Shown here: positions 12,146 through 42,004 of the stretch, one piece after another
Position numbering within the stretch: position 1 is the first letter of the stretch
Layout of the letters: each line of letters starts with the position of its first letter
Source: Lutjanus erythropterus
Lineage: Eukaryota > Chordata > Actinopteri > Lutjaniformes > Lutjanidae
NCBI GenBank assembly: GCA_020091685.1
Contig: CM034610.1
Coordinates: forward strand, 28,073,600-28,137,599
Reading direction: 5' to 3'
DNA length: 64,000 nt
Translations under genes and position numbers: made by a program
Notes under the pieces: generated by a model
Seen by the model: the letters and a program-made list of their open reading frames with translations, nothing else
Told to the model about the DNA's origin: nothing
The model's database searches: none

Positions 12146-13302
12146 CTGTACACTCCAAGAAATAAGGGTTCCAAAAGGGTTCTACTCATAACCGTTTGCT
12201 TGTGAAGAACCTTTTCTCAAAGAAAGAGTTTAATCAAGGGTTCATTGTATGACTAAGGGTTCCATTGAGAACCCTTTTCATCCAAAGAAACCCCAAAAGA
12301 GTTCTTCAAGGATTGTTGAGACCCTTGAAGAACTCTTTTGTCAAGGTTCCTTTGTATCATAATATAAAAGGGTTCTCAGTAGTACCCCCTGTGTAGGTTC
12401 TAGATAAAATCCCTCAAATATAAAAGGGTTCTCTGTAGAATTGCCTGGGTGGGTTCCAGATAAAACCCCTGAAATATAAAAAGGTTCTAGGTAGAACCTC
12501 CTGGGGGGGATTCTAGATAAAACCTTAGGAACATAAAAGGGTTCTCGATAGAGCCTCTTTGTTGGATTTAAGATAAAACCTTAGGAACAAAAGGGTTCTC
12601 AGTAGAACTACCTGGGAAAGTTCTACATAAAACCCCTAGAATATAAAGCGATTCTCAGTAGAACCACCTGGGTGGGTTCTAGATAAAACTTTTGGAATAT
12701 AAAAGGGTTTTTGGTGGAACCCCTGGGTGGGTTCTTGTTAGCACTCTTAAAGGGTGGAAAGGCGCTGGATAGAACTCCTAGAGAGGGTTCTGTATGGAAT
12801 CACTCCACCACAGACAGGTTCTCTGTAGAACTTTTCATTGTGGGTTCTGGGTGAAACCTTTCACAGATAGTTCTAGGTATAAACATTTATGTTAAGTTCT
12901 CAATAGAACCCCTGGATGGGTTATAGATAAGAGCTTAGGAATATAAAAGGGTTCTCAGAGGAACCTCCTGGTTGAGTTCTAGATGAACCCCTTAGAATAT
13001 AAAAAGTTTCTCTATAGAACCCCCCGAGTGTGTTCTAGATAATTAAAAAAGGTTATTGGTGGAACCCCCGAGTAGGTTCTTGTTAGCACCCTTAGAGGGT
13101 AAAAACGTTAAGGATAGAACCCCCAGAAAGGGTTCTTGGAGGAACCATTGCATGATAGAAAGGTTCTCTCTAGAGCCTCTCACAGGGGGTTCTTGTTGAA
13201 ACCTTTAACACCATTTATGTTGAGTTCCAGGAAGCATACAGGGTTCTCCTGTGGAGAGGAACCCTTTATGGTTCTAGTTAGAGCCTTTATTTCTCAGAGT
13301 GC
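12146..13302. repeat. minisatellite inside an AGAAATAA-ended DNA element, 3' of dusp3
   Basis: The tandem unit is about 60 bp: GTTCTAGATAAAACC, then TTAGGAATATAAAAGGGTTC, then TCAGTAGAACCACCTGGGTG. Units diverge but run for about 1.1 kb. The left edge reads CACTCCAAGAAATAAGGG (about 12151) and the right edge, inverted, reads GCACTCTGAGAAATAAAGG (about 13302), so the array sits between terminal inverted repeats. The same element recurs at 40463-41490. It lies about 220 bp beyond the dusp3 stop, on the 3' side of the gene. Confidence 0.85.
13286..13291 (-). promoter_or_regulatory. AATAAA in a transposon end, possible dusp3 poly(A) signal
   Basis: The terminal repeat of the CACTCT-type element reads GAGAAATAAAGG on the dusp3 strand about 230 nt after the stop codon. 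It would give a compact 3' UTR. No clear GU-rich element follows within 40 nt, so this is only a candidate. Confidence 0.25.
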
Positions 13303-13353
13303 AGAGCAGACAGAGGAGCAGCAGCGACAGACGTGAACCAGAAAGAAAAACAG

Positions 13354-13358
13354 CGTGT

Positions 13359-13396
<38 letters not shown>
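13354..13396. repeat. (GT)n microsatellite
   Basis: Pure to near-pure GT tract between the minisatellite and dusp3 exon 3. It is probably within the 3' UTR or just beyond it. Confidence 0.9.
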
Positions 13397-13399
<3 letters not shown>

Positions 13400-13518
13400 A
13401 GAATACCCCGGGTGTGTCAGATGGGTGCTGGTTTGGTCAGGGTGGGGTCAGTCTCCGAGAGCAGCTGAGCAGCCTGTGAAAGGCATGATGGGAGGAGACA
13501 GGGGGGCCATTTTTTTTT

Positions 13519-30622
<17,104 letters not shown>

Positions 30623-30784
30623 TTATTCAGCTGCATCTTACCTCCGCACGTGAGTCGTGCGCGCGCTGTCTTCTTGTCTACAAGGTGTCTGATTATGAGG
30701 AGGCGCGAGAGCTACAGTTTTCACCGTCAACGTCAAGTACATGGTAGTTTTACAGTGTAGTTCCGGTACGGACTTTCAAAATAA

Positions 30785-32110
30785 AAGCTTGTTAACTACA
30801 TAAGAGTGTGTTTTGTTTTTGTCATAGTTGTCTTAACATTAAACTTCTTACTTATGTGCCTTGATAAATAAGTCAATCAATAAATAATTTGCTAAATATA
30901 AAAATAAAAATGGTTCAATAGATTCACATAAAATTATTAAATGCCATTATTTATTATTTTGTGTGTGTGTAAATGTATGTTTTTTCATTGTTGTGTTAAC
31001 ATTCACATTCTTACCTCTATGCCTTGATAAATAAATAGATAAACTGATAAATAATTTTTTTATCAGTAATGATTATCAGCTATATTGCCCAGTTCAAATA
31101 GTTCAATAGAATGTTTAATAGATTCACTGAAAAGCATTAAATGACAAACAAAATTATTTTTTATTATTGGTGTAAAAAGTGGCGTTGTGGTTTAAGTGAT
31201 TTAAGTACAAGTAAGGGGGTTTAAAAATGGTTAAATCCAAAATAAAGTACTTAATCTTTTTTGAAAAAGTGGTTAATTCCAACATTTTCCACCTGATCTT
31301 TATTCAACATAGGTCAATAATTACCAATATTGACTGAAGTTAAACATTTTATTGTGATAAATTATTCAGATATCGCCTTCTTAGCATATACAGTTTTTAA
31401 GGGGAAAAAATGTGATGATCTTGTGTTGTAAACAAATTTTCCGGACACATTGGAATTTCTTGATTTTTTTTTTTTTTTTTTTTTTTCGTTATTATCATTT
31501 TACAGTCAGGTCTCCTTTATTTCCCATTTGAAAGATGATTAACAATAGCAAACAATGCATGGCTTTTATTTTTAGGACTAAATCATTCAACTTCCTGTGT
31601 GATCCTGTGTGTTTGTGTGTGACTTGACGCAGATGCCTGTCGCCTCCACTATCTCCAGCAGACACACCCCACCGGCAGTCAGACACTCAGGAGACGGAGC
31701 TGGACCGGAGGAGGAGGAGGAGGAGGAGGAGGAGGAAGAGGAGGAGGAGGACAGTAGTGACACACCGACAGGAAAGGGAAGAGTGCTGCCTTCAAGTGCT
31801 GCTCGTAACATCCTACAATTATACTAACAGCGAGCATTTTGGCTCAGTTTCTTAACAACAGAGGTTTTCCCATAAGTCTGTGCTTTACAGATCAGCTGTT
31901 TGTGTGAAGATAAACTAGAGAACCACAGGTTGGAGTCCAGCTAATAGTTTGTCTATGCTGAGGCGTATAACAAGTTGTATATATATATTTTTCTCCTTCT
32001 GGAGCAGAAGTCATGCCTGCACTTTAAACACTCAGATTTTGCCCCTAATTACCATGAAAATCTATTTATTTATATTATTTATTAATCAGTTTTATTCATG
32101 TAAAGAAGAG
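30785..32110. other. intergenic DNA upstream of dusp3
   Basis: AT-rich with two loosely similar segments (about 30810-30980 and 30990-31150: CTTACTTATGTGCCTTGATA versus CTTACCTCTATGCCTTGATA), so an old duplication of about 175 bp. It also holds a poly-T run (31464-31486) and a GGA repeat (31708-31752). No gene was identified. Confidence 0.5.
31708..31752. repeat. (GGA)n microsatellite
   Basis: About 15 GGA triplets with one GAA. It produces artefactual poly-Glu and poly-Ser open frames. Confidence 0.9.
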
Positions 32111-32342
32111 CTGCACAATGAATGAGAATATTGAGGCATTTTATGTTTTTTTCCCACTTGTTTTTTAAGTTTGAAAACTGGTCACCATTCACTTCCTTTT
32201 TTTTGAGTGATTCTGCAGCCCTGTTCTCCTGTGAAACTCCAGCAGCGTTCTGTGAACTAACAAATAAACCAGATCTTCAATCGACATGAGGGTGAGTAGT
32301 TAATGACTGAATTTTCATTTTTGGGTGAACCATCCCTTTAAG
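32110..32342. mobile_element. right arm of a TTAA-type MITE
   Basis: It ends GGGTGAACCATCCCTTTAA, the inverted form of TTAAAGGGATAGTTCACCC. The interior GAAAACTGGTCACCATTCAC and GTGAAACTCCAGCAGCGTTC matches 54410-54575 and 19490-19640. Confidence 0.7.
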
Positions 32343-33027
32343 TTAGTCCATACTGCTCACGGAACTGGGATGGGGACTTGTTACCAGAGATATTTTGGTT
32401 ATTTTGGATATTTTAGGCAGAAGAAAAGTGTAACATAAAAGGTAGAACAAAAATTTGAGAAGAAAACCACGGGACCCGTGACACCTAGTGACAGACTAAT
32501 CTGTCAGCCAATTCATCGTAATGATTATGAGGTATTTTGAGATAACCATCACCAGCTGATGTCTGCGGTCATGAGGCCGATTCATTCAAAAGTTTTTGGG
32601 AAAGTGATGAAAAAGTGAGTTTGAAACACTCACTTTATATCTGAAATGTGTTTGTAGACATCAAAGAGTGAAAAAAAAGTGCACTGATTCATGCAGCGTA
32701 TGATGGCGACAGTGTGAGAGCTGAGCTGAGCTGTGTGACCTTTTTTAACTTTAACTTCATGCCCTCCACCTCATAATTATTATTAATCGTGAACAATAAC
32801 TGGGGAAGCAACTGATAATAAAAGGAACCACTGTACCAGGGAATCATACAGGTAACAGAAGAGATCATACGATGTTCATAACAATGGAGAGTCAGACATC
32901 AGGAAGTGAGGTCACCAGGAGTGACACAGTAGAAACACTGAGGCCTGTTTTATTAGAGGAAGCTGCTGATGAATGTGTATCGATTAATGATCAGGTGAGG
33001 GAGATAAAATGTTCTGTGACACATGAG

Positions 33028-33690
33028 CAGTGGTGGAGCGAGTACTGACAATATGTACTCAAGTACAAGTACTGTTACATGACTAAAATATTACTCAATT
33101 ACAAGTAAAAGTACTGGTGTTAGAAATATACTGAAGTGAAAGTACAAGGTAAACAGTCTCAAAAACTACTCAGAGTATTAGTTTCCTTTTTAATGCAGAC
33201 ATTCAATCACAGATGTTTCTGTTTCTCCAAATCAATTGATTAATCATTAATGATGTTTAAAACACAAAACATGTTTTCTTTAAACTTTTATCTTATTTTC
33301 TTTCTTTCTTTTGGTCTTTTTTTCCCCATTTTAAGTTTCGAATATTGCCATTTGTAGAATATAGGTGGACACAGTTTTAATCTGTTAAATTCTCAGTGCA
33401 GATTAATCAATTTATCGATTAATCATTAACATCTGCACTCCAAGTGTTTAGTTTTTTGTCCAGATGTTCTGTTTTTGTGATCAGATCACCTGTTTGGATA
33501 CAAAAATGCAGCTGAAAGGTTTGGATATTAATTCAGCTTGTACTCAGTACTCAAGTATGATTTTGAAAGTAACTAAGTAGATTACATGGTGTAATGAATA
33601 CTTAAGTGGAAGTAAAAGTGCAGACTTGAAAATCTACTCATAAAAGTACAAGCACCTCCCCAAAATACCCAATTACAGCAACCTGGGAAT
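33028..33690. mobile_element. ACTCAAGTAC-type dispersed element
   Basis: It starts AGTGGTGGAGCGAGTACTGA and has GTACTCAAGTACAAGTACTG near the left and ACTCAGTACTCAAGTATGAT near the right. This type of element, rich in ACTCAAGTA, is abundant in teleosts. A remnant of an ATTAATCG-type sequence may lie inside (33225-33430). Confidence 0.65.
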
Positions 33691-33704
33691 TTGTAATTAG
33701 TTAT

Positions 33705-33706
33705 TA

Positions 33707-33744
<38 letters not shown>

Positions 33745-33747
33745 AAT
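33705..33747. repeat. (ATG)n microsatellite
   Basis: About 14 ATG/GAT triplets. Confidence 0.9.
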
Positions 33748-36139
33748 GATGTTCAGATAAAGGCATAGTATACCTGCAGTTTTCTTCTTTGTTTGTCTTA
33801 AGTGCAGGAATATTTTTTAATATATTTTTCTTTTTATTTTCACACGTCTTGATCGATGCATTGACTCTGTCCGCCACTAGATGTCAGCAGGAGTCTTCAG
33901 TGTGTGATGTATTTCTTCTCATGGTGCTGATGTTACTGTACTCTGGGATGGAGATGCTATTTTTAGCTCTTGTTAATGTATGTGTCTTGTCACATTAATG
34001 CAAACAGCTGAAATGGTTTCAGAACCTGGATTTCTGATCAAACTGACTTCTGACATTCATGGTTTGGTGATTCATGGTAAATTTTGCATCGTGATCTGCA
34101 AATCCTCTGTTGTTTCCTGCAGGAAAAAAAAACAAAAAAAACAGTCGAGCAGTTTTGTTTGTGCTCTCACTGCAGTGAATTTTTGTTTCTGTGAACTGAA
34201 ACAGTCTGACAGTCTCAACCATCCTGCACACACGTGCTGTAACACTCACAACCACAAGGTGGAGCCACATTTCTATCAAAAATAAACACATGAAACTGTC
34301 ATTTTTGGAGGCACAATTTAACAAAACAACAATGCACACAGTGAAAAATAAGCAGTCTGTTAAATGAATAACAGTCACACTGAGTTATATTTAACTACAC
34401 AGTATGTCGAGGGCTTAAATCCACACACAGGGAGTGAAAGCTGTTCTGCTCTGTAACCCCAATATGAGAGCTTTATAAAGTAGGTTAATGAGTCATAACA
34501 ATTCAGGTGCATCCAGTCATGTTCAGCCAGTGGCCTGAAAAAAAAAAAAGATCTCATGCAGTAAAAATTAGGTTTGCTGACCGCTGCTGATTAATCCCAA
34601 GAAAAAACACATGCAGTTTTTTTCATGCAGTATAAATGTGTTATTTGCACCTATTCTATTTAAATATTCCTGCATACCAGGGTCTTTAAACAATACTGGA
34701 GCTGCATGAATTCATCTAGCTGGAAACTTGAGACTCTTGTGGATTCAGTGAGACAAGTTGTGTGATGATGTTTGTCCACATAGAAGACGTTTCATTTTAG
34801 CGAGAGTGACCTCGAGGATAATCACAGACCTCAAGAAACTTCACGACCACAAACTACAGACGTGGAGCACACGGAGCAGCAGAAGTGCTCGCCGTCCAGT
34901 CACTGAAAAATGCAGTTCTTGCAGAACTCTCCAAAATATCAAAAGCTTTTCTGACCTTTTCTGACCATCTGTATGGATTCCTGAGTGGTCAGAAACAGGG
35001 GCGTTTCTACAGAGAGGGCATGAGGGGGCACTGACCACCCCGACATATGATTGGCCACCCCATTATCCTCAAATATGATTGGTTACTTATCCAATCAGAG
35101 ATGGGACCTTAGTTTGAATCAACTGTTTGATGAGTATTATTAAACATGATTTCTACTTTTGTTTTTTAGTTTTTTACAAGGTTAATTTACTTACAAATTC
35201 TTTTTGTCAAGTACAGAAGCATCATATTTTTCTGATGCCACTCTGTTGTGTTTATTGTTTACATAAAAATTTAAACACAGGAACATTTTTCTTGAACGTA
35301 AAGTTCTACAGGAAACGTGCGTAATTTTTCTAAGAGCAGCCAAAATAATATATCCTTTGAAAAACCACTTGGAAACTATCTTCTGTTCTGTGTTGTTTAA
35401 TCAGATTACTCAAATTCTTTTTTGTTTTCTAGCTGATAATGATCATTTCTGCATCTGAAGGCAGCTGTTTGAAAAGTTTGTTGTTTCTTTAAAAAGTCAC
35501 CAAAATTCTGGAAGTCTATAAAACTCTATTGGTCTATTAAATCCTATTTTTGAGGTCTCAGATTTTTCAGGTATGACTGTCTCCCGCTAAAGATCTCCTG
35601 TCCCCTACCTGCCATAAAAAAAAAGACAAACATCTCATCTCACTGTTAGTTTCATATATTTCTCCACAAACTCAGTTTCATTTCAATTATTTTGGAGAAT
35701 AAGCGTTAACTTGTTTCAAATGTTGTGTCTTCACTTTGCACAGCTGCATTTCAAGTGAATGCGGTATTCTAAAGTGTATAAACTAGACAAACAGAAGACA
35801 TGTTATGGAATATGTGCAGTCTGATCATGTTGTTTTGTGTGCTGGTGTATTTTTGAGGAGTTTTTCGGTCTCTTCTTGCAGCTCCTGGTCCGGGTCGGTT
35901 GAACTGTTTGCTGGTGTTGGTCTTCAAAGCCCGCTGAGAGATTTTATGGTTGTACTAATAAATCTGGTCTGACTTGACTTGACTCAGATGCTCTTGACCC
36001 ACTTCACTTAAAGCCCCATGCCAGTCATCATTTTTGTGTTTCCATGGCGATGTAAGGAGATGCAGTGCAATACCATGGCAACAACAGATCTTGTGGAATG
36101 AAATTTGAGCTCCCTGTTGTGCACACACCTGTGTATTTG
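33748..36139. other. no gene recognised; minor repeats
   Basis: 34985-35110 resembles a dispersed repeat (GGGGGCACTGACCACCCC, then TGATTGGCCACCCCATTATC). The rest shows no exon or RNA gene. Confidence 0.4.
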
Positions 36140-36151
36140 TGTGTGCGTGCG

Positions 36152-36211
<60 letters not shown>
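36140..36211. repeat. (GT)n microsatellite
   Basis: More than 25 GT units preceded by GTGCGTGC variants. Confidence 0.95.
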
Positions 36212-36212
<1 letters not shown>

Positions 36213-37092
36213 TACAGGCCTGCACTCAACACTTCTGATGGTAAATGACTGGAACATGACACTGATTCAGTTCTGCACAAAACATGTTTTAATGTCATGT
36301 AATGAGCTCCTGTAAAGAGCTGCATGTCCATTAGAGGGAAAAGAGAACCTGAAGCTCATATTTCATACTTACATTTATATTTTAATACATCAGTTGAGCA
36401 TTTGATGAACCTCTCTTCTGCATGCGGATAAAATAAAAGATGTGCAGCCACCCAGGAACCGATTGGTGACCATTCTTGGGACCATCCCAGAAGCAATGAT
36501 GGGCAGGAAACAGAGATACTTACTGCATTTATTTCTTGCAGCAGCCTGGAAAGCAATAACAAGCTTTAAAAAGGCTTTAAAAAGAGCTTGTAATGTATAT
36601 GACAATGTCATGTATATGTATATGACTTGCTGTTAAAGGTTAAAGGAATTTACATCGTGGAAAAAATCACTTAAATGCTGAAACTGCAAAATGCACAATT
36701 CACAGGCCGAAGGTCACCTTGATCAGAAGTAATGCAGGAGGCATGCAGATAGACATGTTACAGTTTCTATATTGTCTTTGTTCTGTATGTTGGCCCACTT
36801 ATTTTTTGTTTGTTGTGAATGTTTGTTGTTTTTTATTTTCATCACGTAACTTATGGTCTCATAAACAGACTGTTTCTGGATGGTACTGTCTCACAGAAAG
36901 AAGTGATGGGCTGATGAGGAGGCGGAGGGCAGCGGATGAGGGTAGAGATGAAGATGCATGTGTGAGGAGTGTGTGTTTGAATATGTGTGTGGGTGAAAGT
37001 AGTGCTGAAGGTGGTATACCAACTCAGAGACAAGGGAGGGGGAAGTAAAATCTACACAGATCACAAAAATTGGACTTACATTTAGTAGAATT
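36212..37092. other. no feature recognised
   Basis: Noncoding with no identifiable repeat or exon. Confidence 0.4.
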
Positions 37093-37275
37093 TGGTGACG
37101 CTTCATTTTCCACGTCCCATAATTTCATGGTACATCTGTGATAATTAACAAGTAACATATTTGAAATTTCTTAGAAATTACCTCCATATTTCATGGTATG
37201 TGATAATTTGCAAGTGTCGTTTCCATGCTAAGTATCACATACTTACCATGAAATCTGGAAATTAAAGCATTACCT
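37093..37275. mobile_element. short foldback MITE with GGTGACGCTTCATTTTCCA end
   Basis: The left end GGTGACGCTTCATTTTCCA pairs with the inverted right end GGTAATGCTTTAATTTCCAG. TTTCATGGTA and TACCATGAAAT repeat as an internal inverted pair. It is about 180 bp with no coding capacity. The end motif resembles the foldback at 17391 (GGTAACACTTTATTT). Confidence 0.6.
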
Positions 37276-38623
37276 AGAATTTAAAATAATTTTTTTGCAA
37301 AACATAAAACATTAAGTTGAAAAAACTTCCCTTGCACAACAACTCGTCGTAGTTGAGCAAACATTACATGCTCAAAAGCTGCTATCGTTAGCATGTCCAG
37401 CTAACTAGCTCGCTAATTAACGCAGAGTTTAAGTCACTATTAAGTTATTTCATTATCATTGCAGGTTATTTAGCATTTTCCTGCCGCATCAAAGCCAGTC
37501 CTGGATGCTATCAGAGTTTAGGCTAAACTTACTTATAACTTACTAACTTACTAATTCCAGAAACTGCCATTTAATTTGTAATCAGTATCTGACTGCCTTT
37601 GAAAGTAATCTGACCCATCCCTGAGCATAGCCAGTACCATGTATGTATATATGTATTACCATGTCTTGCAGTTTTTGTAAATTTGCCATTCGATTTTATT
37701 TTTACAAGCTGTGACATATTGCTTTACAATCCACCAAATGAGTCTTTTTTATAGCCTATTCAAAGAGAAGAATGGACTGCAGGAGGACTGCAGAGATAAT
37801 GTAACATAAAAATGCAGAATAGATAAATTGGGGTGGGGGGTTCTGCGACAGGAGCCGCCACGGGCCCCATCTGGCCGAGAGAAGTCAAGACTAAACATTG
37901 ATTTAGTAGCATTTTTATTGACAAGTTCTCCTTCCTCATTCTGCATCATGATGCTGCACGACGAGCTAATTGGACGACCACCACCTGAGTCCTTCTGCAA
38001 ATCAGCTCTCAGTGACAGTCAAACCATTCGCTCAGATCTGATTAGAAGTGACCCTGTTCCGAGTAATATCTGATTTTAGCTTTCTTATCTTCAAATAAAA
38101 ACCTGCATGGAGTCTGTGAGTGACTGATTAGAGTAGCAGCATCTGAGTCCACCTGTAAATCCTTTTTAAACAACAGCTTAAAGAACATGAGACATATTAA
38201 ACCCTTGGTAACGTTTGTTCATGCTCATTTAGAATTTGAATTTGAGAGTCATGATTGACGTTTTTTCCATATCTGTGGAGGGAAAGTGTTTGGGCTTAAT
38301 TTGGTTTTCCTTCTCTACATTTATTACTCCCCAAAAAATCTATGCAGAAATCTATTGCCTGGTAATCATTGTCAGATTTCCCCCCAGGGGTTCAGAGCAG
38401 CTCTGTTTTGTTTGCATCTCCGTCAGCCTCACACACTAGCAGGCGGATTGAATCTGGGCCAACTATCAACATGTGAAGAGATTTTTTTAATAGTATGCGT
38501 ATAAATTTTAATGTGGGATATTTCTCTCCTCGTGCACATCCAGTAGGCAGATACATTTGCATTTCATGTCATTTTCAATCCAGATTGCAATCTATTTCAA
38601 AACTTGCGTGGGTGAAACATGCA
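37276..38623. other. no gene recognised
   Basis: No exon or RNA gene. 38400-38620 is free of obvious repeats. Confidence 0.4.
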
Positions 38624-39815
38624 TTAAAGGGATAGTTCAGATTATTTGAAGTGGGGTAAAAGACAGTTGATGCGCCTCCAGTTTGAGAAGCAGCAGGAGT
38701 ACTGGTGAAGGAAGCAAAGCGATGTACAGTGTGTATGATTTATAAGGATTTATTGGCAGGATATCAAACCTGATTTGATTAAAACCATTGATATGATAAA
38801 AACTGGACCATGTTTCACCATTTATAAGACAAAATTGACATTTATCATTTAAGGAAAGTGGCCTCAAGGGTGGGAGAAGCAAAAGAAGTGATGAAAATGT
38901 ATGTGAATTAAAAAAAATAAGTGATAAATTGTCAATTGTTTGATAAACTTCACTGACATTTTATCAGAAACAGTGTTGCTGTAATAATCCACTGTCTAAC
39001 ATTCATCTTCACAACACTGAAATAACATTTATCATTTACAACAGGACATTTTTCTTACTGTGTAAGAAATATTGTGTCTGATTGTGAACTTTATTTTGAC
39101 ATGGCAGCAGTAATTTATTAGATGAGTGGTATTATGTCATTTAAAAAGGTCCACTTAAAACAAGTAATATCAGTCTAAGTGTACGCTATATTTAGAATAC
39201 TTTCAGTGCTTTATCTTGCTGTTGAACAGCCTTTTCTTCAGTGAAACTGTCGCCAAATAAGCCAAATATTACTCTCTCCAAAGCCACCAAACTCCATTGG
39301 CGAAATGAGTCATTTTACACTGCACAATATGGGAGTTGCTGGTCTACTGCTGCCTCAGTCGTTTAGTTTGTTTGTGTTATTGTGTGACTTTGGTGTTTTA
39401 AGGTTTTAGTTCAGATTTACAAAAGTCACACAATAACACGAACAAACTAACCGGTCAAGGTAGCAAAAGATTAGAAACTCTTGTGTCCTGCAAGGTAAAA
39501 TGACTGATTTTGCTCATGGAGTTTGGGTGATTTGGAGAGAATGATATTTGACTTAGTGGTTTCCCATCAGAAAAGGCTGTCTGTAAAGTAAAGCAGTGAA
39601 AATATTCTAAATATAGCAAACTGATGTTGATTTTTTTCATGTCTGCCTTCTTTTAGGTATTTAAAATACATTACTCAGCTTCTACAAACTCATGATGTGC
39701 AGACAGCCATCTACTGTAGGTAATACACAGACTATGGATGAGTACCTCATATGATCCCTTCAATGGTTTATCTTTCCTCAAAATACTATGATCAAGACAG
39801 TATTCTGTCCTTTAA
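38624..39815. mobile_element. TTAA-type MITE, long diverged copy
   Basis: The left end TTAAAGGGATAGTTCAGA is at 38625 and the right end TCCTTTAA at about 39808. The interior 39177-39620 is palindromic: CTATATTTAGAATACTTTCA near 39187 and TGAAAATATTCTAAATATAG near 39597. It matches the element at 16821-17312, but 38680-39170 is extra sequence, probably a second element or a longer family member. Confidence 0.6.
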
Positions 39816-40462
39816 AATTACAGTCATCACTTTCTAAGAAACACCAGCAGAGGTCTACATTTGCCTCAGGTCAGTGACTAAAACATGGCAACTCCAGTTT
39901 TCTGGTGATTGTCAGGTTTTCCAAGAATTTTTATAACCCCTGGGTCATGAAAATATTCAACCTTTTATAGACTCAGTATCCACTTCAAGAAAGAATAGTC
40001 ATTAAAATATACAAAACAGTCCTTTTTCTTGATTCTTTTTGCAGGATTTCTTCCCAGCAGCAGCCTTTTGCTGAATTATCCAGATGGTCTCTGCATGTGC
40101 TGTACTCTATCATTTAAAGCTGCCTCTCTGCACGCTCTCTCTATTGTAATGCATATCTGCACGTGGTGCCTTTTAGCCCTGCAGCTCTTTTCACAGCAGA
40201 ATCAGTGCGTCTCAATCAATCTGAGTTCCTTTTATTCACAGTGACCACTTGCTCGGTCCAGCTTTAGCCAGCAGCTTTTGTAGGCAGTCAGAAGAAGGTT
40301 ATTTGTCTTATGTCAGTGGGGTTATAACAATAGAAGTTTCTATAAGAGCGGCGATACAACAATAGTGACGTGTGATTGATACAACCATCTGCCTGAGTCA
40401 CCGGACACCTTGATTAAAACTTCAGGAGGAGATGAGTCCAATGAATGCTGATGTCTCAGCAT

Positions 40463-41490
40463 ACACTCTTAGAAATAAGGGTTCTTAAAGGGTTCCTCCT
40501 GCAGAGCTGAGGTTCTACCCATAACCCCTTGTCTCTGAAGAACCCTCTGTTGAAGAAGGGGTTCTTTGTAAGACTAAAAGTTTCATTAAGAACCCTTTCA
40601 TTCAAAAAGCACTTTTTAGAAGAGAGAGCTTCATCAAGGGTTCTTTGTACCATAATATAATAGAGTTCTCGGTAGAACCCTCTAGATGAAAAATAATAAA
40701 AAGATATCTTCATAAACCCTTTGGGTGTGTTCCAGAAAAAGACCCTTAAAATATAAAAGGGTTCTCAATAGAACCCCTTGGGTGTGTTCTGCATAAAATC
40801 CTTAGGATATAAAAAAGTTTTTGGTAGAGTGTCATGGATGGGTTCTAGACAAAACCCATGAAATATAAAAAGGTTCTGGGTAGGTTCTTGTTTGCACCCT
40901 TAGAAGGTGAAGAGATTCTGGACAGAACCCCCATAGAGGGTTCTGAGCAGAACTATTCCACAGAGAGTTCTCCATCTCATAACATGTTCTGGGTGACACC
41001 TTTGGCAGATGGGTCTTAACCCTTCATGTTGGGTTCCAGGTAAAACTCTCTGAAAAGGTTCCACCAGGACCCAAAAAACGTTCTCCAATGGGGACAAGCC
41101 AAAGAACCCTTCATGGGTCTTGTTAGCACCTGTATTTCTAAGAATGTACTGGTAGACCCCCCTAAGTGTGTTCTAGATAATTTAAAAAAGGTTATCGGTG
41201 GAATCCCCTGAGTGGGTTCTTGTTTGCACCCTTAGAGGGTGAATGGTTGTGGATAGAACCCCCAGAATGGGATCATTGCACTGTAGAAGGGTTCTCTATA
41301 GAAAATCTCACGGGAGGTTCTTGTTGAAACCTTTAACACCATTTATGTTGGGATCTTGGTAGAACTCTCTGGAAGGGTGCCAAATGGAACCTTTATAGGT
41401 TCTACCAGGACCTAAAAGAGTTTCTCTCATGGGGATGAGCCAAAGAACCCTTTATGGTTCTAGTTAGCACCTTTAATTCTAAGAGTGTAG
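40463..41490. repeat. second copy of the AGAAATAA-ended element with minisatellite
   Basis: The left end is TACACTCTTAGAAATAAGGG. A full-looking right end, inverted ACATTCTTAGAAATACAGG, lies at 41129-41147. A further right end, inverted ACACTCTTAGAATTAAAGG, lies at about 41472-41490. Between the two right ends is another array segment whose order matches 13020-13300. So this locus is a duplicated or nested copy. Units share GTTCTAGATAAAACCC and ATATAAAAGGGTTCTC with the 12146-13302 array. TA flanks the outer ends. Confidence 0.85.
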
Positions 41491-42004
41491 TGAAAAGAAG
41501 ACAAAAGAATTTGAAGTAAGAGTGTGTGAGGACGATAAAACCACAGTGTGAAAGCTTCAGTGTTGTTTGTCTGTTGTCTGTGTTTACCTGCAGGTATTTG
41601 TTTGTGTATTTAATCAGCATTTCTAACGTGTGTGTCTGGCGTTGAAGCGGCCTCGCTGACCGCTCCACGCCTCTTCTGGGTGGTCACTCTGTGCCCACAT
41701 TAATCTCACAGTTGAGAGACGAGGTCCTGACCTCGAGTGTTTTTCTTTGAGGGGAGGTCGTTCTCGGTCTGGGCAGCCTGCTCGGTTCTGATGAGACTTG
41801 TAAATTCAGGGCGAGTAACCGTCTGTGTGTCTGTGTATTTCCTCAGTGGTTAATTAAAATCAAGGCTTGCACTTCACTGACAGAATAAATATAGTTGGTT
41901 TAAAATGAAAGCAAGAGTCAAAAGCCTGGCAAATAAACAAAAAGAGCAAAAATAAAGATCTGGGATGCTGTTCATATGCATATTTAGACTATATGTAGAG
42001 TTGC
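41491..42004. other. no feature recognised
   Basis: No exon or clear repeat. Confidence 0.4.

Noticed and set aside
12146-13302. CRISPR-like array
   Set aside because: Units are contiguous diverged tandem repeats without constant repeat plus unique spacer structure, in a vertebrate genome.
36390-36611. Short hydrophobic frame near 36.5 kb as a small membrane protein
   Set aside because: No promoter, splice or conservation evidence; open frames of this length are expected by chance.
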